Assembly: GCA_946187325.1 (NCBI GenBank)
Contig: CAMHQC010000007.1
Location: 1 to 64,000 of the forward strand
Source of the DNA: an uncultured Clostridia bacterium
GTDB lineage: Bacteria > Bacillota > Clostridia > Oscillospirales > Acutalibacteraceae
Length of the DNA: 64,000 nucleotides
Direction: 5' to 3'
How positions within the stretch are numbered: the first letter of the stretch is position 1; the number at the start of each line of letters is the position of its first letter. The translations under genes and the position numbers were made by a program. The notes beneath the pieces were generated by a model. It worked only from the letters and a program-made list of their open reading frames with translations. It ran no database searches and was not told the DNA's origin. Positions 44,871 through 55,195 of the stretch are shown piece after piece.

Positions 44871-47348
44871 ATGGAAATTGATTACAATATGAGAAAGCTT
44901 TTTAACGAAGAATATCTCACACAGGTTGCGTATATGTATAACAATATGCCGCGCGGCCTTTTGGGACCGCATTTTACGGAATACGGTCTCAGAATCGCGG
45001 TTTACCTTCCGCAGTGCAACTCCGTTGAATTTGTAAATAAGGATAACGGAGAGATTCACCGCGCCTTTTTGGTACACGAGAAAGGTATTTTCGCCGCTAA
45101 TGTACATACCGATAGAGTCTTTGATTATTATTACCGTGCTTGGGACGAGGAAGGCAATTACTACGAGAGTGAAGACAGTAACTATTTCCCCGTTCAGTTC
45201 AGCGAGGTTGACGGATATCTTTTCGGACAGGGTACTCACTATAATCTTTACGATAAGCTCGGCGCTCACAAGAAAACTATAAACGGCGTCGAGGGCGTAC
45301 TCTTTAACGTATGGGCTCCTAACGCCCAGCGTGTTTCGGTTATCGGTAACTTCAATAACTGGGACCCCGCTATGCATATGATGAGCAAGGTAAGCCAGGT
45401 AGGCGTTCACGAGATTTTTATTCCGAGAATCTCCGAGAACGAAATGTATAAATTCCAGGTTAAGACCGTGGACGGCTTCTGTGTAGATAAGACCGACCCG
45501 TTCGGATATACACAGCAGATGCGTCCCGAAACCGCTTCTATCGTAACCGACCTCAATTCTTATGAGTGGGAGGACGAGAAGTGGATTGAGGAGCGTAAAA
45601 AGGGCGGCTACGAGAGCAAGCCGATGTCTATTTACGAGGTTCACCTCGGTTCCTGGAGACAGCACGAGGACGGCTCCTTCTACAGCTATAGAGAGGTTGC
45701 CGACCTGCTCGCCGATTATGTAAAGGATATGGGCTATACCCACATCGAGCTTATGGGTATCTTGGAGCATCCCTTCGACGGAAGCTGGGGTTATCAGGTA
45801 ACGGGCTACTTCGCTCCGACCTCACGTTTCGGAACTCCTCAGGACTTTATGTACTTTATCGACCGTATGCACGCTAATGGAATCGGCGTATTCTTAGACT
45901 GGGTACCCGCTCACTTCCCGAAGGATAGCCACGGCTTAGGCCGTTTCGACGGAACCTGCCTTTATGAGCATCCCGACCCGCGCCGCGGCGAGCATCCCGA
46001 CTGGGGTACATTTATCTTTAACTATGAGAGAAATGAAGTTCGCAACTTCCTTATCGCGAGCGGACTTTATTGGCTTAATAAATTCCATATCGACGGCTTA
46101 CGCGTAGACGCGGTTGCTTCTATGCTTTACCTCGATTATGGTAAGAGCGACGGTCAGTGGCTCCCGAATATCTACGGCGGACGTGAGAACTTCGACGCTG
46201 TCGAGTTCTTTAAACACCTCAACTCTATGGTAGAGCAGTACGCTCCCGGTACACTCGTAATCGCTGAGGAGAGTACGGCGTGGCCAGGCGTTACCAAGGA
46301 CGTTAAACAGGACGGCCTCGGCTTCTCGCTTAAATGGAATATGGGTTGGATGAACGATTTCCTCGAGTATATGTCAAAGGATCCCGTTTACCGCCAGTAT
46401 GAACACGGCAAGCTCACATTCTCGATGATTTACGCTTATACCGAGAAATTTATCCAGGTTCTTTCCCACGACGAAGTTGTTTACGGAAAGTGCTCGATGA
46501 TAAATAAAATGCCCGGCGACGATTGGCAGAAATTCGCTAATCTGAGAACAGCTTACGGCTTTATGTACGCTCACCCCGGCAAAAAGCTTCTCTTTATGGG
46601 ACAGGATTTCGCTCAGTACGACGAGTGGAACGCCGAGGTAGGACTGCAGTGGTTCTTAATCGACGATAACGAAAACAACGCCAATATGCAGAAATATTTC
46701 CGCGCTTTACAGCATTTCTATCTCGACCATCCCGCTATGTATGAGCAGGATTTCGACCCCAACGGCTTCGAGTGGATGAGCTGCGACGACGCTCAGAGTT
46801 CCATCGTAAGTATGGTTCGTAAGACTAAGAGCGGTAAGAAATCCGTACTCTTTATCTGCAACTTTACTCCCGTACCCCGTGAGGATTACAGAGTAGGTGT
46901 TCCGAACCTCGGCAACTACAAGGCTGTATTTAACAGCGACGATGCTGAGTTCGGCGGTACAGGCGACTTCCCGCAGACCGACAAGAAAGCTACGAGAGTT
47001 CCCTGGAACTATAAGAAACAGAGTATCAAGGTAACTGTTCCTCCGCTTTCGATGATTGCGTTCGAGTATAACCACACTTTACCCAAGGACGAAACCGCCG
47101 CTAAGAAAAAGACAGTTAAGAAAACAGCGGTTAAAAAGCCCGTAGCTAAGAAGATGGCTAAAGCGGCTAAAAAGAGCGACACAGCCAAGGCGGCTGAAAA
47201 AGCTCCAGCCAAAAAGGCAGCGGCTAAAGCTCCCGCTAAGAAAACCGCGGCTAAGACAGCGGCTAAGAAGCCGGCGGCTAAAAAAGCCGAGTCCGCCAAG
47301 AAGGCAGAACCCGCAAAAAAGGAAGCTCCCAAGGCGGATAAAAAATAA
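44871..47348 (+). CDS. glgB: 1,4-alpha-glucan branching enzyme with Lys/Ala-rich (histone H1-like) C-terminal tail
   Basis: FNVWAPNAQRVSVIGNFNNWD, DGLRVDAVASMLYLDY; tail AKKPAAKKAESAKKAEPAKKEAPKADKK. Confidence 0.95.
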   Translation: MEIDYNMRKLFNEEYLTQVAYMYNNMPRGLLGPHFTEYGLRIAVYLPQCNSVEFVNKDNGEIHRAFLVHEKGIFAANVHTDRVFDYYYRAWDEEGNYYESEDSNYFPVQFSEVDGYLFGQGTHYNLYDKLGAHKKTINGVEGVLFNVWAPNAQRVSVIGNFNNWDPAMHMMSKVSQVGVHEIFIPRISENEMYKFQVKTVDGFCVDKTDPFGYTQQMRPETASIVTDLNSYEWEDEKWIEERKKGGYESKPMSIYEVHLGSWRQHEDGSFYSYREVADLLADYVKDMGYTHIELMGILEHPFDGSWGYQVTGYFAPTSRFGTPQDFMYFIDRMHANGIGVFLDWVPAHFPKDSHGLGRFDGTCLYEHPDPRRGEHPDWGTFIFNYERNEVRNFLIASGLYWLNKFHIDGLRVDAVASMLYLDYGKSDGQWLPNIYGGRENFDAVEFFKHLNSMVEQYAPGTLVIAEESTAWPGVTKDVKQDGLGFSLKWNMGWMNDFLEYMSKDPVYRQYEHGKLTFSMIYAYTEKFIQVLSHDEVVYGKCSMINKMPGDDWQKFANLRTAYGFMYAHPGKKLLFMGQDFAQYDEWNAEVGLQWFLIDDNENNANMQKYFRALQHFYLDHPAMYEQDFDPNGFEWMSCDDAQSSIVSMVRKTKSGKKSVLFICNFTPVPREDYRVGVPNLGNYKAVFNSDDAEFGGTGDFPQTDKKATRVPWNYKKQSIKVTVPPLSMIAFEYNHTLPKDETAAKKKTVKKTAVKKPVAKKMAKAAKKSDTAKAAEKAPAKKAAAKAPAKKTAAKTAAKKPAAKKAESAKKAEPAKKEAPKADKK

Positions 47349-47364
47349 TCAGATTTTAAATAAC

Positions 47365-47392
47365 AAACGCCGGCGTAAAAACGCCGGCGTTT
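47365..47392. terminator. Bidirectional intrinsic terminator
   Basis: AAACGCCGGCGT-aaaa-ACGCCGGCGTTT. Confidence 0.9.
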
Positions 47393-47404
47393 CCGTGTCC
47401 CGAA

Positions 47405-48097
47405 TTAGTCGGGAAGTTCCTTTGTAAGATACTCGATATCTCGTTCGATAGCGTCCTTGCTCTTGCCGAAATCTTTACCGCGGTTGCGGTAATCGAACAT
47501 TGAGCAGAAGTATGAGGTATCTTCCTTGAGTTCGCTGAGGTAGTTTTTGGTAAGGTTGTAAGTATCCTCGGCGAAGGGCTTCACGAATTTGCCCTTAACA
47601 CTGCGCTTGCCCGAAGCGGCTTTCATAATATAAGCGTAGTGGTTAAGACATATAAACGGCTGTTCGCGGTAGAGGGTTCTGAATTCCCCGGAGTTTTGGT
47701 ATTCCTTAAAAACAGTCGCCAAAAGATGAAGTATATCGCGCTCGATTCTGTCGCATACATAACAGGATTTATCGAGAGCTTCTATCTTGCTTATAACCTT
47801 TTTATCGGGCTTGGACGGAGCTTTCTCGGGAAGAATATTCTCGATAACCGACTTTAAATGCGACTCTAAGATAAGCGCGTTCGGGAGCTTCTGCCCGGCG
47901 CTGAACATTTTGGAAAAATGACGGTGACAAAATCCCTTTTCGTTCGTTTCAATTCGGATATTCGGCTCCATCATCGCGTCGCCTACGACAAACTCGACGT
48001 AGGTTTCCTCGAGCATTTCTTCCATTCGGCATATCGGACAGCGGTCTTTCGGCTTAAATAAATCGTTTATGGGTATTGTGCAAATATTCTCTTTCAT
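47405..48097 (-). CDS. DUF6062-like Cys-containing protein
   Basis: CPICRMEE...GFCHRHF...CYVCDRIERD. Confidence 0.65.
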   Translation of the reverse strand: MKENICTIPINDLFKPKDRCPICRMEEMLEETYVEFVVGDAMMEPNIRIETNEKGFCHRHFSKMFSAGQKLPNALILESHLKSVIENILPEKAPSKPDKKVISKIEALDKSCYVCDRIERDILHLLATVFKEYQNSGEFRTLYREQPFICLNHYAYIMKAASGKRSVKGKFVKPFAEDTYNLTKNYLSELKEDTSYFCSMFDYRNRGKDFGKSKDAIERDIEYLTKELPD

Positions 48098-48196
48098 AAC
48101 GCACCTCGAAATTTTAGTAATTTTATTGTACCATAAGTTCGGGAAATATGGTATACTTATTTCAGATTAAGTATAATAAAAGTTGGAGATTAGATA

Positions 48197-49027
48197 ATGG
48201 AAGTTATAACAAGAGATAACGGCGTAAGGGTTAAGGGCGTAAAAGACCTCGATTTAGCGCAAACTCTCGATTGCGGACAGAGCTTCCGTTGGGTAGAAAA
48301 TGACGGTAAATTCAGCGGAGTCGCTTACGGTAAAAAGCTCGATGTTTATTTTGACGGCGATGACCTCTGTCTTGATAATACTACCGCCGAGGATTTCGAG
48401 AATATTTGGAAAAATTACCTCGACCTCGACCTCGATTACGGAAAAATCCGTACCGAAATAAGCGGGCTTCATCCCGTCTTAAAGGAAGCCTGCGCCTATG
48501 CCCCGGGAATAAGAATACTCCGCCAGGAGCCGTGGGAGGCGCTTTGTACGTTCATTATTTCCCAGAATAACAATATTAAAAGGATAAAGGGAATAGTCGA
48601 GAGGTTGTGCGGGAGCTTCGGCGAAAAATTCGACGACTACTATACCTTTCCGTCCGCCGAAAGGCTCGCCGAGTTATCGCCCGACGATTTAGCCCCGATT
48701 CGCGCGGGCTTTCGCAATAAATACATAATCGACGCCGCGAAAAAGGTGAGCGGCGGCGAGGTTGAACTCGAAAAATGCCGAACCCTCGAGTACGAAGAAG
48801 CGAGAGCGGAGCTTATGAAAATTAAGGGCGTGGGCGTTAAGGTCGCCGACTGTACGCTTCTTTTCGGATTGCACAGAGTAGAGGCTTTCCCCGTGGACGT
48901 ATGGATGAAACGCGCTATGGAAAAGCTGTTCCCCGATATGACCGAGAAAGACTTCGGCGATTACGCGGGAATTGCTCAGCAGTATATTTTCCATTACAGC
49001 CGTATGCACCCCGAACTTTTTGAGTAA
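48197..49027 (+). CDS. ogg: 8-oxoguanine DNA glycosylase / HhH-GPD protein
   Basis: LDCGQSFRW, ISQNNNIKRIKGIVERLC, MKIKGVGVKVADCTLLFG...FPVDVWMKR. Confidence 0.93.
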   Translation: MEVITRDNGVRVKGVKDLDLAQTLDCGQSFRWVENDGKFSGVAYGKKLDVYFDGDDLCLDNTTAEDFENIWKNYLDLDLDYGKIRTEISGLHPVLKEACAYAPGIRILRQEPWEALCTFIISQNNNIKRIKGIVERLCGSFGEKFDDYYTFPSAERLAELSPDDLAPIRAGFRNKYIIDAAKKVSGGEVELEKCRTLEYEEARAELMKIKGVGVKVADCTLLFGLHRVEAFPVDVWMKRAMEKLFPDMTEKDFGDYAGIAQQYIFHYSRMHPELFE

Positions 49028-49095
49028 AAATTATTGAAAAATCTATTTATATAGTGTATTATAGGAGTGGATATACCTTGTCAGGAGGATAGCTT

Positions 49096-50703
49096 ATGAA
49101 ATCACGTGGATTAAAACTTATATCAATAGTTTTGGCGTTGGCGCTTATTATATCGGCGCTGTGTTCTATCGGATACGCTTCCGCCGCCGAAGCTGAAACC
49201 ATTACTTATAAGTATATAATTAACTGCGACAGCGTAATTAACGGACTCGACGGCGAGATTACTTATCCCGATACTCTGAGCGTTAAAACCGTTACCGACG
49301 AATACGGCGACGAGGTTCCCTCGATTGTCGTGTACAGCGAGGACAGCTCCGCTTACGCGGCGGTTAAAAACGGTAAAATCCTGTTTAACGCTTCCGGTAT
49401 AGATGATAAAACTACCGATATAGATGGATCGTTCGATTTCTCGGACGGTAAGGCTTTAGTTACGGTAGAGTTTATCGTTAACGGCGAGTATAACCCCGGC
49501 GATATTAAAACTACGCTTTCCGAGTTTTACTCGACCGATGTAATTTATGACGGAAACATTCCGTATAAATACGAGAATACGGTTGACGACGAGCTTGTTT
49601 CCCGAGGTTATGTTGACCTCGACCATCCGGACGGCAGCTATGAATATTATATAGTGACTTTCGATAATGACGGCGATAAAAATACCGTGGAGGTTGAGAG
49701 TAACACCGTTATGAACGAGCCGAATACTCCCGCTAAGGACGGATATGTGTTCGACGGCTGGTATAACGGCGATACTAAATTTGACTTTACTACCCCGATT
49801 ACTTCCGATTTGACACTAACTGCTAAATGGAAGGAAAAAGACTCGCTTTATAAGGGCAACACCGTTTCGTTTAAGGACAACCTTACCCTTAACTTCCTCG
49901 CGACTATCGCGGACGAGAACGTAGACGGCGCTTATGTAAAGTTTACATACACCCACTACGGCGAGGAAAAGACCGTTAAGGTAAACGCGAACAAAAACGA
50001 TAAGCTTCAGAAATACTACCGCTTCCGCTGTGAGCTCACCGCTTCCGAGATGGCGATTGACGTAAAAGCCGAGCTTTATCTGGAAAATTCGGACGAGCCT
50101 GTTTCGACTTATACGAGAAGTATAAGAGATTATTGTATAGCGGGACTTGAGGACGATAATACTCCCGCGGCTGAAAAGGCATTACTTCGAGCCGCGCTAA
50201 ACTACGGCGGTTATACTCAGGAGCGTTTTAAATATAACGGCAAGCCCTACGCTAACGAGGGTTATAAGGACGATGTTTCGAGCGTTAATGTAAAAAGCTC
50301 AATCACAGAGGACAGACCGACAGGCGTCAGCGAGGGTATCGAGTACATAGGTTCTTCGGTATTTTTCAGAAACGCACCGTTTGTAAGATATTACTTTAAG
50401 CCTGCCGAGGGCAGCGCCATAGATGATTACAGCTTTACTCTCGACGGAAACGAGGTAACTGTTAAAAAGAACGGCAGCTATTATTACTTTGACGCGCCGT
50501 CCGCGCTTGCGTATAAGCTCGACGACGCTCAGAATGTTGTAGTTATGAAGGGCGGTAATACAGCGTTTAACTTTAATTACAGCGTAATTAAATGGGCGGA
50601 GCTCGCTTCAAAGGATACGGAAAATCCCGACGATACAGATGCCGCGAAAGCAATGTTTAAATATTTTAAATCCGCTCAGGCTTATGTAAACGGAGGTAAT
50701 TAA
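49096..50703 (+). CDS. Secreted protein with InlB B-repeat (Listeria-Bacteroides repeat) domain
   Basis: Signal peptide; EPNTPAKDGYVFDGWYNGDTKFDFTTPITSDLTLTAKW. Confidence 0.85.
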   Translation: MKSRGLKLISIVLALALIISALCSIGYASAAEAETITYKYIINCDSVINGLDGEITYPDTLSVKTVTDEYGDEVPSIVVYSEDSSAYAAVKNGKILFNASGIDDKTTDIDGSFDFSDGKALVTVEFIVNGEYNPGDIKTTLSEFYSTDVIYDGNIPYKYENTVDDELVSRGYVDLDHPDGSYEYYIVTFDNDGDKNTVEVESNTVMNEPNTPAKDGYVFDGWYNGDTKFDFTTPITSDLTLTAKWKEKDSLYKGNTVSFKDNLTLNFLATIADENVDGAYVKFTYTHYGEEKTVKVNANKNDKLQKYYRFRCELTASEMAIDVKAELYLENSDEPVSTYTRSIRDYCIAGLEDDNTPAAEKALLRAALNYGGYTQERFKYNGKPYANEGYKDDVSSVNVKSSITEDRPTGVSEGIEYIGSSVFFRNAPFVRYYFKPAEGSAIDDYSFTLDGNEVTVKKNGSYYYFDAPSALAYKLDDAQNVVVMKGGNTAFNFNYSVIKWAELASKDTENPDDTDAAKAMFKYFKSAQAYVNGGN

Positions 50704-50704
50704 A

Positions 50705-50827
50705 TTGGAAAAAAAGAAGTATATTCCCGCTGAGTTCGAAGAGGTTAAGTACGAGGTAGACGAGGCTCTTTTAAATACAGGAGAGCAGCTTCCCACACAG
50801 GAACCCGACGAAGGCGGAATACACTAA
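50705..50827 (+). CDS. Small acidic 40-aa peptide, TTG start (not in ORF track)
   Basis: MEKKKYIPAEFEEVKYEVDEALLNTGEQLPTQEPDEGGIH*; GGAGG 50692-50696 with 8-nt spacing; begins 1 nt after preceding stop. Confidence 0.7.
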   Translation: MEKKKYIPAEFEEVKYEVDEALLNTGEQLPTQEPDEGGIH

Positions 50828-50890
50828 AATTAACGCGCCGATTCAACGTGTGTTGAGTCGGCGCTTAGTTGTAAGTGGTAAGTTGGATTT

Positions 50891-51388
50891 TTAGCTTTTA
50901 ACCTCTATAAAATACGGCACAATATCGACATACCCGCCGTCCTTGTTTAAGAACCCTCCCGGGATTGTGCCGAGCGGAGTAAAGCCGAGATTTTCGTACA
51001 GCTTCCGCGCGGGCAAATTGCTTTTTACTACGGCGTTAAACTGTAAAATCCTGAAGCCGTTTTCTTTAGCTTGGTTTATGCTGTCGAGTACAAGCTTTTC
51101 GCCTATATGAAGTCCTCTCAGCCCCTTTTTAACGGCGTAGCTCGCGTTCGATATATGACCGCAGCGGCCGACGTTGTTCGGGTGCAGAATATATAACCCG
51201 AGAAGATTTTTCGTGTCGGTATCTACCGCTACAGAACAGGTAGTCTGGCTGTCGAAAAACTCTTTTCCGCTTTTAGAGTTAAGAAGCTCGGTCTGAGGGA
51301 ACGCTTCGCCGTCCTCGACAACTTCGTTCCAGACTTCGACCATTTTATCAATATCGCTTTCTTCGTATTTTCTCACAATTATATTCAT
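50891..51388 (-). CDS. GNAT-family N-acetyltransferase
   Basis: YAVKKGLRGLHIGEKLVLDSI, KLYENLGFTPLGTIPGGF. Confidence 0.88.
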   Translation of the reverse strand: MNIIVRKYEESDIDKMVEVWNEVVEDGEAFPQTELLNSKSGKEFFDSQTTCSVAVDTDTKNLLGLYILHPNNVGRCGHISNASYAVKKGLRGLHIGEKLVLDSINQAKENGFRILQFNAVVKSNLPARKLYENLGFTPLGTIPGGFLNKDGGYVDIVPYFIEVKS

Positions 51389-51389
51389 A

Positions 51390-51914
51390 TTATCTCTCGT
51401 AAACGTCGTTGCCCTCGCTGTCGATAGCGACTACACAGGGGAAATCCTCGACGTAATATCTCCTTATAGATTCCGTGCCTAAATCCTCGTAGCAGATAGG
51501 CTCGGTCTTTTTTATGCTTTTCGCTATAAGAGCCGCCGCTCCGCCGATAGCCGCGAAATATACGGCGTGGTTGCGAACGATGGCTTTTTTTACTTCGTCG
51601 TTTCGACGGCCTTTTCCTATCATAGCCTTTAGTCCCATATCCAAGAGCTTCGGCGTGTATTTGTCCATTCGATAGCTCGAGGTCGGGCCCGCGGGGCCTA
51701 CGGCACAGCCCGGTTTCGCGGGAGCGGGGCCTACGTAATAGATAGTTTCTCCGTCAATATTTACGGGTAAAGCCTCTCCTTTTTCTGCGAGTTCAAAGAG
51801 ACGTTTGTGCGCGGCGTCGCGGCCTGTAATCATTGTACCCGTGAGAAGTACGCTTTCGCCCGCCTTTAAGCCGTTAATCTGTTCGTCGGTCAGGGGTAAA
51901 GTCAGTTTCTTCAT
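51390..51914 (-). CDS. Fumarate hydratase / class I Fe-S hydro-lyase beta subunit
   Basis: LKAGESVLLTGTMITGRDAAHKR, GPTSSYRMDKYTPKLLDMG. Confidence 0.93.
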   Translation of the reverse strand: MKKLTLPLTDEQINGLKAGESVLLTGTMITGRDAAHKRLFELAEKGEALPVNIDGETIYYVGPAPAKPGCAVGPAGPTSSYRMDKYTPKLLDMGLKAMIGKGRRNDEVKKAIVRNHAVYFAAIGGAAALIAKSIKKTEPICYEDLGTESIRRYYVEDFPCVVAIDSEGNDVYER

Positions 51915-51926
51915 AGCTGCGCCTCC

Positions 51927-52775
51927 TTAAATTTTCGCGGACTTATGTCTTGCCGCGTGACAGCAAATATTAACCGCTACGGGCATACCCGCGATATGAG
52001 TCGGCGAGGTTTCGATATTTACGCCGAGAGCGCAGGTCTTTCCGCCTAAGCCCGCGGGACCGAAGCCCATTTTGTTGATTTCTTCGAGAAGCTCTTTTTC
52101 GAGTTCGGCGTAGCGCTCGTCGGGATTATCGGTATCTATGCTCCTGAACGTCGCCTTTTTGGCGAGCTGAGCCGCTCTCTCGAAGGTTCCGCCGATACCT
52201 ACCCCGACTACAATCGGAGGACAGGGGTTAGGCCCCGCCGATTTTACGGTATCGAGTATAAACTGCTTAACGCCCTCTACTCCGTATGAGGGAGTGAGCA
52301 TTTTTATCGCGGACATATTTTCGCTTCCGAAGCCTTTACCGCCCGCGGTAATTTTTATAGTATCTCCGCCGACGATTTTTGTGTGAATAATCGCGGGAGT
52401 GTTATCCTTGGTATTAATTCTGTCGAATACAGGGTCGCTTACTACGCTTTTTCTGAGATAGCCCTCGTCGTAAGCCTCGCGGACGCCCTGATGTACGGCT
52501 TTTTCAAAATCTCCGTCTATAACGACCTTGTCGCCGTATTCGATAAACAGTACCGCCATACCCGTGTCCTGACACATCGGGATTTTTTCTTCGGCGGCTA
52601 TTTCATCGTTCTCGATAATCTGAGACAAAACGCTTTTCGCCGTATCGCTTTCTTCGTTATCACGGGCGGTTTTAAGTGCGTTCATTATATCTTCGCCGAT
52701 AAAATAGTTGCAATCCATAAACAGCTTTTTTACTGTTTCGGTTATTTTGTTCGCTTTAATAATTCTGGGTTCCAT
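51927..52775 (-). CDS. Fumarate hydratase / class I Fe-S hydro-lyase alpha subunit
   Basis: [39 protein letters not shown]; start re-assigned to ATG after aaggag. Confidence 0.93.
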   Translation of the reverse strand: MEPRIIKANKITETVKKLFMDCNYFIGEDIMNALKTARDNEESDTAKSVLSQIIENDEIAAEEKIPMCQDTGMAVLFIEYGDKVVIDGDFEKAVHQGVREAYDEGYLRKSVVSDPVFDRINTKDNTPAIIHTKIVGGDTIKITAGGKGFGSENMSAIKMLTPSYGVEGVKQFILDTVKSAGPNPCPPIVVGVGIGGTFERAAQLAKKATFRSIDTDNPDERYAELEKELLEEINKMGFGPAGLGGKTCALGVNIETSPTHIAGMPVAVNICCHAARHKSAKI

Positions 52776-52951
52776 ATGCTGCTCCTTAACAAAACTGATT
52801 TTATTATAGAACAAATCCCGCTTTAAATCAAATTAATCTTTTAAAAACCTTGCAAATATGGTATATTAATCATATATATTTAAAAAATCCGACATATAGT
52901 TTTCACATTAGGATTTTAAAATTGTCTTATAATCAACCGGGAGGGGACAAT

Positions 52952-53629
52952 ATGAGTAAACTTTTAGTAGTAGACGACGAGGTGAGAATCCGCGAGCTTA
53001 TCCGCAAGTACGCGGAATTTGAGGGACATACCGTAGAGGAAGCGGGCGACGGTATGCAGGCTATCGAAGTATGCCGTAAAAACACCTACGATTTAATTAT
53101 AATGGACGTTATGATGCCCGAGCTGGACGGATTTTCGGCGTGCCGCGAGATTAGAAAATTCTCCGATACTCCAGTAATTATGCTCTCGGCGAGAGGCGAG
53201 GAGTACGATAAAATCCACGGCTTCGAGCTCGGCTCGGACGACTACGTTGTAAAGCCTTTCTCCCCGAAAGAGCTTATGATGAGGGTGAACGCCGTTATCA
53301 AACGCTCCGAGGGTAAAAACGCTCAGGCGGAAAAGGATGTATTCACCTATGAGGGACTTACCGTAGATTTTTCCGCCAGAATCGTTACTATCGACGGCAA
53401 ACGCGCCGAAATGACCCCGAAGGAGTACGAGCTGTTCTTCTATATGGTTAAGAATAAGGGCTTGGCGCTTACGAGAGAAAAGCTTATCTCTGAGGTGTGG
53501 GGATACGATTTCTTCGGCGACGAGCGCACGCTCGATACCCATATTAAGCTTCTCAGAAAATCGCTCGGCGATTACAGTAAATGTATAGTTACGCTTCGAG
53601 GGGTAGGTTATCGTTTTGAGACAAACTGA
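52952..53629 (+). CDS. OmpR/PhoB-family response regulator
   Basis: LLVVDDEVRIRELI, DLIIMDVMMPELDG, winged-helix C-terminus. Confidence 0.95.
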   Translation: MSKLLVVDDEVRIRELIRKYAEFEGHTVEEAGDGMQAIEVCRKNTYDLIIMDVMMPELDGFSACREIRKFSDTPVIMLSARGEEYDKIHGFELGSDDYVVKPFSPKELMMRVNAVIKRSEGKNAQAEKDVFTYEGLTVDFSARIVTIDGKRAEMTPKEYELFFYMVKNKGLALTREKLISEVWGYDFFGDERTLDTHIKLLRKSLGDYSKCIVTLRGVGYRFETN

Positions 53630-55136
53630 TAAAATCTCACGCTGGAGAAGCCTTCCGCTAAGGTACAAGCTGAGTATTTATTTTATCGCGTTTTCCGCGG
53701 TTATGCTCGTGTTTTTGTGGATATTCCAGATAGCGTTTCTCGATACCTGCTATACGCTTATACGACAGGCTCAGGTTCAGCGCTGCGCTTCACAGATTAC
53801 CTCGAGCATAAAGAGCGGCGAGAATGTCGATTCGGCTATTAGCAGTATCTCCCGCGAGAATGAGATGAGCGTATTTGTATACGACTCGAGCGACGAAATT
53901 ATGACGAAGGAATACGGAAGCGAGTTTAACAACCCGTCGGGACTTCGTGATATAAATATGCACAACGTGTATTCGTATTATAAGCTCGCCGAGGATAACG
54001 GCGGTCAGTATATAACCACCTCGTCCGTTAATGAGGAAAAGGTGGTTTTTTCCGACGTGGATAATGTCGAGGCTTCCGCGGACGAGCTTTCGGAGTTTCA
54101 TCCCGACTTTAAAATGAAGGAACATCATAAACACGCCCAGAATCTCATCTACGCCGAGATTTTAAAGCTTAATAGCGGTAACGAGCGATTTGTACTCGTA
54201 ACGGCTCTGATTACGCCTGTCGATTCGGTAATAAATACAATCCGGGTTCAGCTTATACTCGTGAGCTTTGTGTTTATTATTTTCGCTATTATTCTCGCGT
54301 TTATCGTATCGCGGCGTATTTCAAGACCGCTGGTCGAGGTTAACACGACGATTAAACAGCTCGCCCGCAGAAATTATAACGTAGAGTTCAACAGCCGGGG
54401 CTACCTCGAGGTTAACGAGCTCAGCGATACGCTGAATATAACCCGCCGTGAGCTTCAGAAAACCGATAATCTCCGCCAGGAGCTTATCGCGAATATTTCC
54501 CACGATCTGAGAACTCCGCTGACTATGATTACGGGCTACGGCGAGGTAATGCGCGACCTTCCGGGTGAGAACACTCCCGAAAACGTCCAGGTTATTATCG
54601 ACGAGGCTAACAGGCTTACGAACCTCGTAAACGATATGCTCGATTTATCTAAGCTCCATTCGGGAGCTATAGAGCTCGAAACCGAGCAGTTCAGCTTAAC
54701 CGACGAGATTAACGATATTTTCCAAAGATACACCAAGCTCAGAGAGCAAGAGGGTTACAGTATAACCTTTAAGTACGATAAAAACGTGTATGTAAACGCC
54801 GACCGAATTAAGCTCGGGCAGGTTATCTATAACTTTATCAACAACGCGATTAACCATTGCGGAGAGGATAAGACCGTTATTGTTACTCAGAAATCTACCG
54901 ATAAGCGTGTGCGTATCGAGGTAGAGGATCACGGCGAGGGTATCCCCGAGGATAAGCTCGAGTATATATGGGATAGATACTACAAGGTCGATAAAGAGCA
55001 TAAACGCGGAGTTATCGGCACAGGTCTCGGACTTTCGATTGTAAAGAATATTCTCGACCTCCACGGCGCGCGCTACGGAGTAAAGAGTAAAGTCGGCTCG
55101 GGTTCGACATTCTGGTTCGAGATGGATAGAATTTAA
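53616..55136 (+). CDS. Sensor histidine kinase
   Basis: ELIANISHDLRTPLTMITGYGEVMRD, GTGLGLSIVKNILDLHG. Confidence 0.95.
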   Translation: MRQTDKISRWRSLPLRYKLSIYFIAFSAVMLVFLWIFQIAFLDTCYTLIRQAQVQRCASQITSSIKSGENVDSAISSISRENEMSVFVYDSSDEIMTKEYGSEFNNPSGLRDINMHNVYSYYKLAEDNGGQYITTSSVNEEKVVFSDVDNVEASADELSEFHPDFKMKEHHKHAQNLIYAEILKLNSGNERFVLVTALITPVDSVINTIRVQLILVSFVFIIFAIILAFIVSRRISRPLVEVNTTIKQLARRNYNVEFNSRGYLEVNELSDTLNITRRELQKTDNLRQELIANISHDLRTPLTMITGYGEVMRDLPGENTPENVQVIIDEANRLTNLVNDMLDLSKLHSGAIELETEQFSLTDEINDIFQRYTKLREQEGYSITFKYDKNVYVNADRIKLGQVIYNFINNAINHCGEDKTVIVTQKSTDKRVRIEVEDHGEGIPEDKLEYIWDRYYKVDKEHKRGVIGTGLGLSIVKNILDLHGARYGVKSKVGSGSTFWFEMDRI

Positions 55137-55149
55137 TATTAGACAAAAT

Positions 55150-55178
55150 AAGAGGACAGCTAAATTGCCGTCCTCTTT
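55150..55178. terminator. Bidirectional intrinsic terminator
   Basis: AAGAGGACaGC...GCcGTCCTCTTttt. Confidence 0.8.
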
Positions 55179-55195
55179 TTGTCATTATAAAGCTT

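Noticed and set aside
44841-45770. 309-aa minus-strand ORF opposite glgB
   Set aside because: Shadow ORF: the plus strand is clearly GlgB; the antisense translation shows no family motif and no RBS/operon context.
50705-50827. Complete RiPP biosynthetic cluster
   Set aside because: No radical SAM, LanM, YcaO or dedicated protease nearby; the exporters are about 7-11 kb away with their own TetR regulator, so only the peptide is reported.
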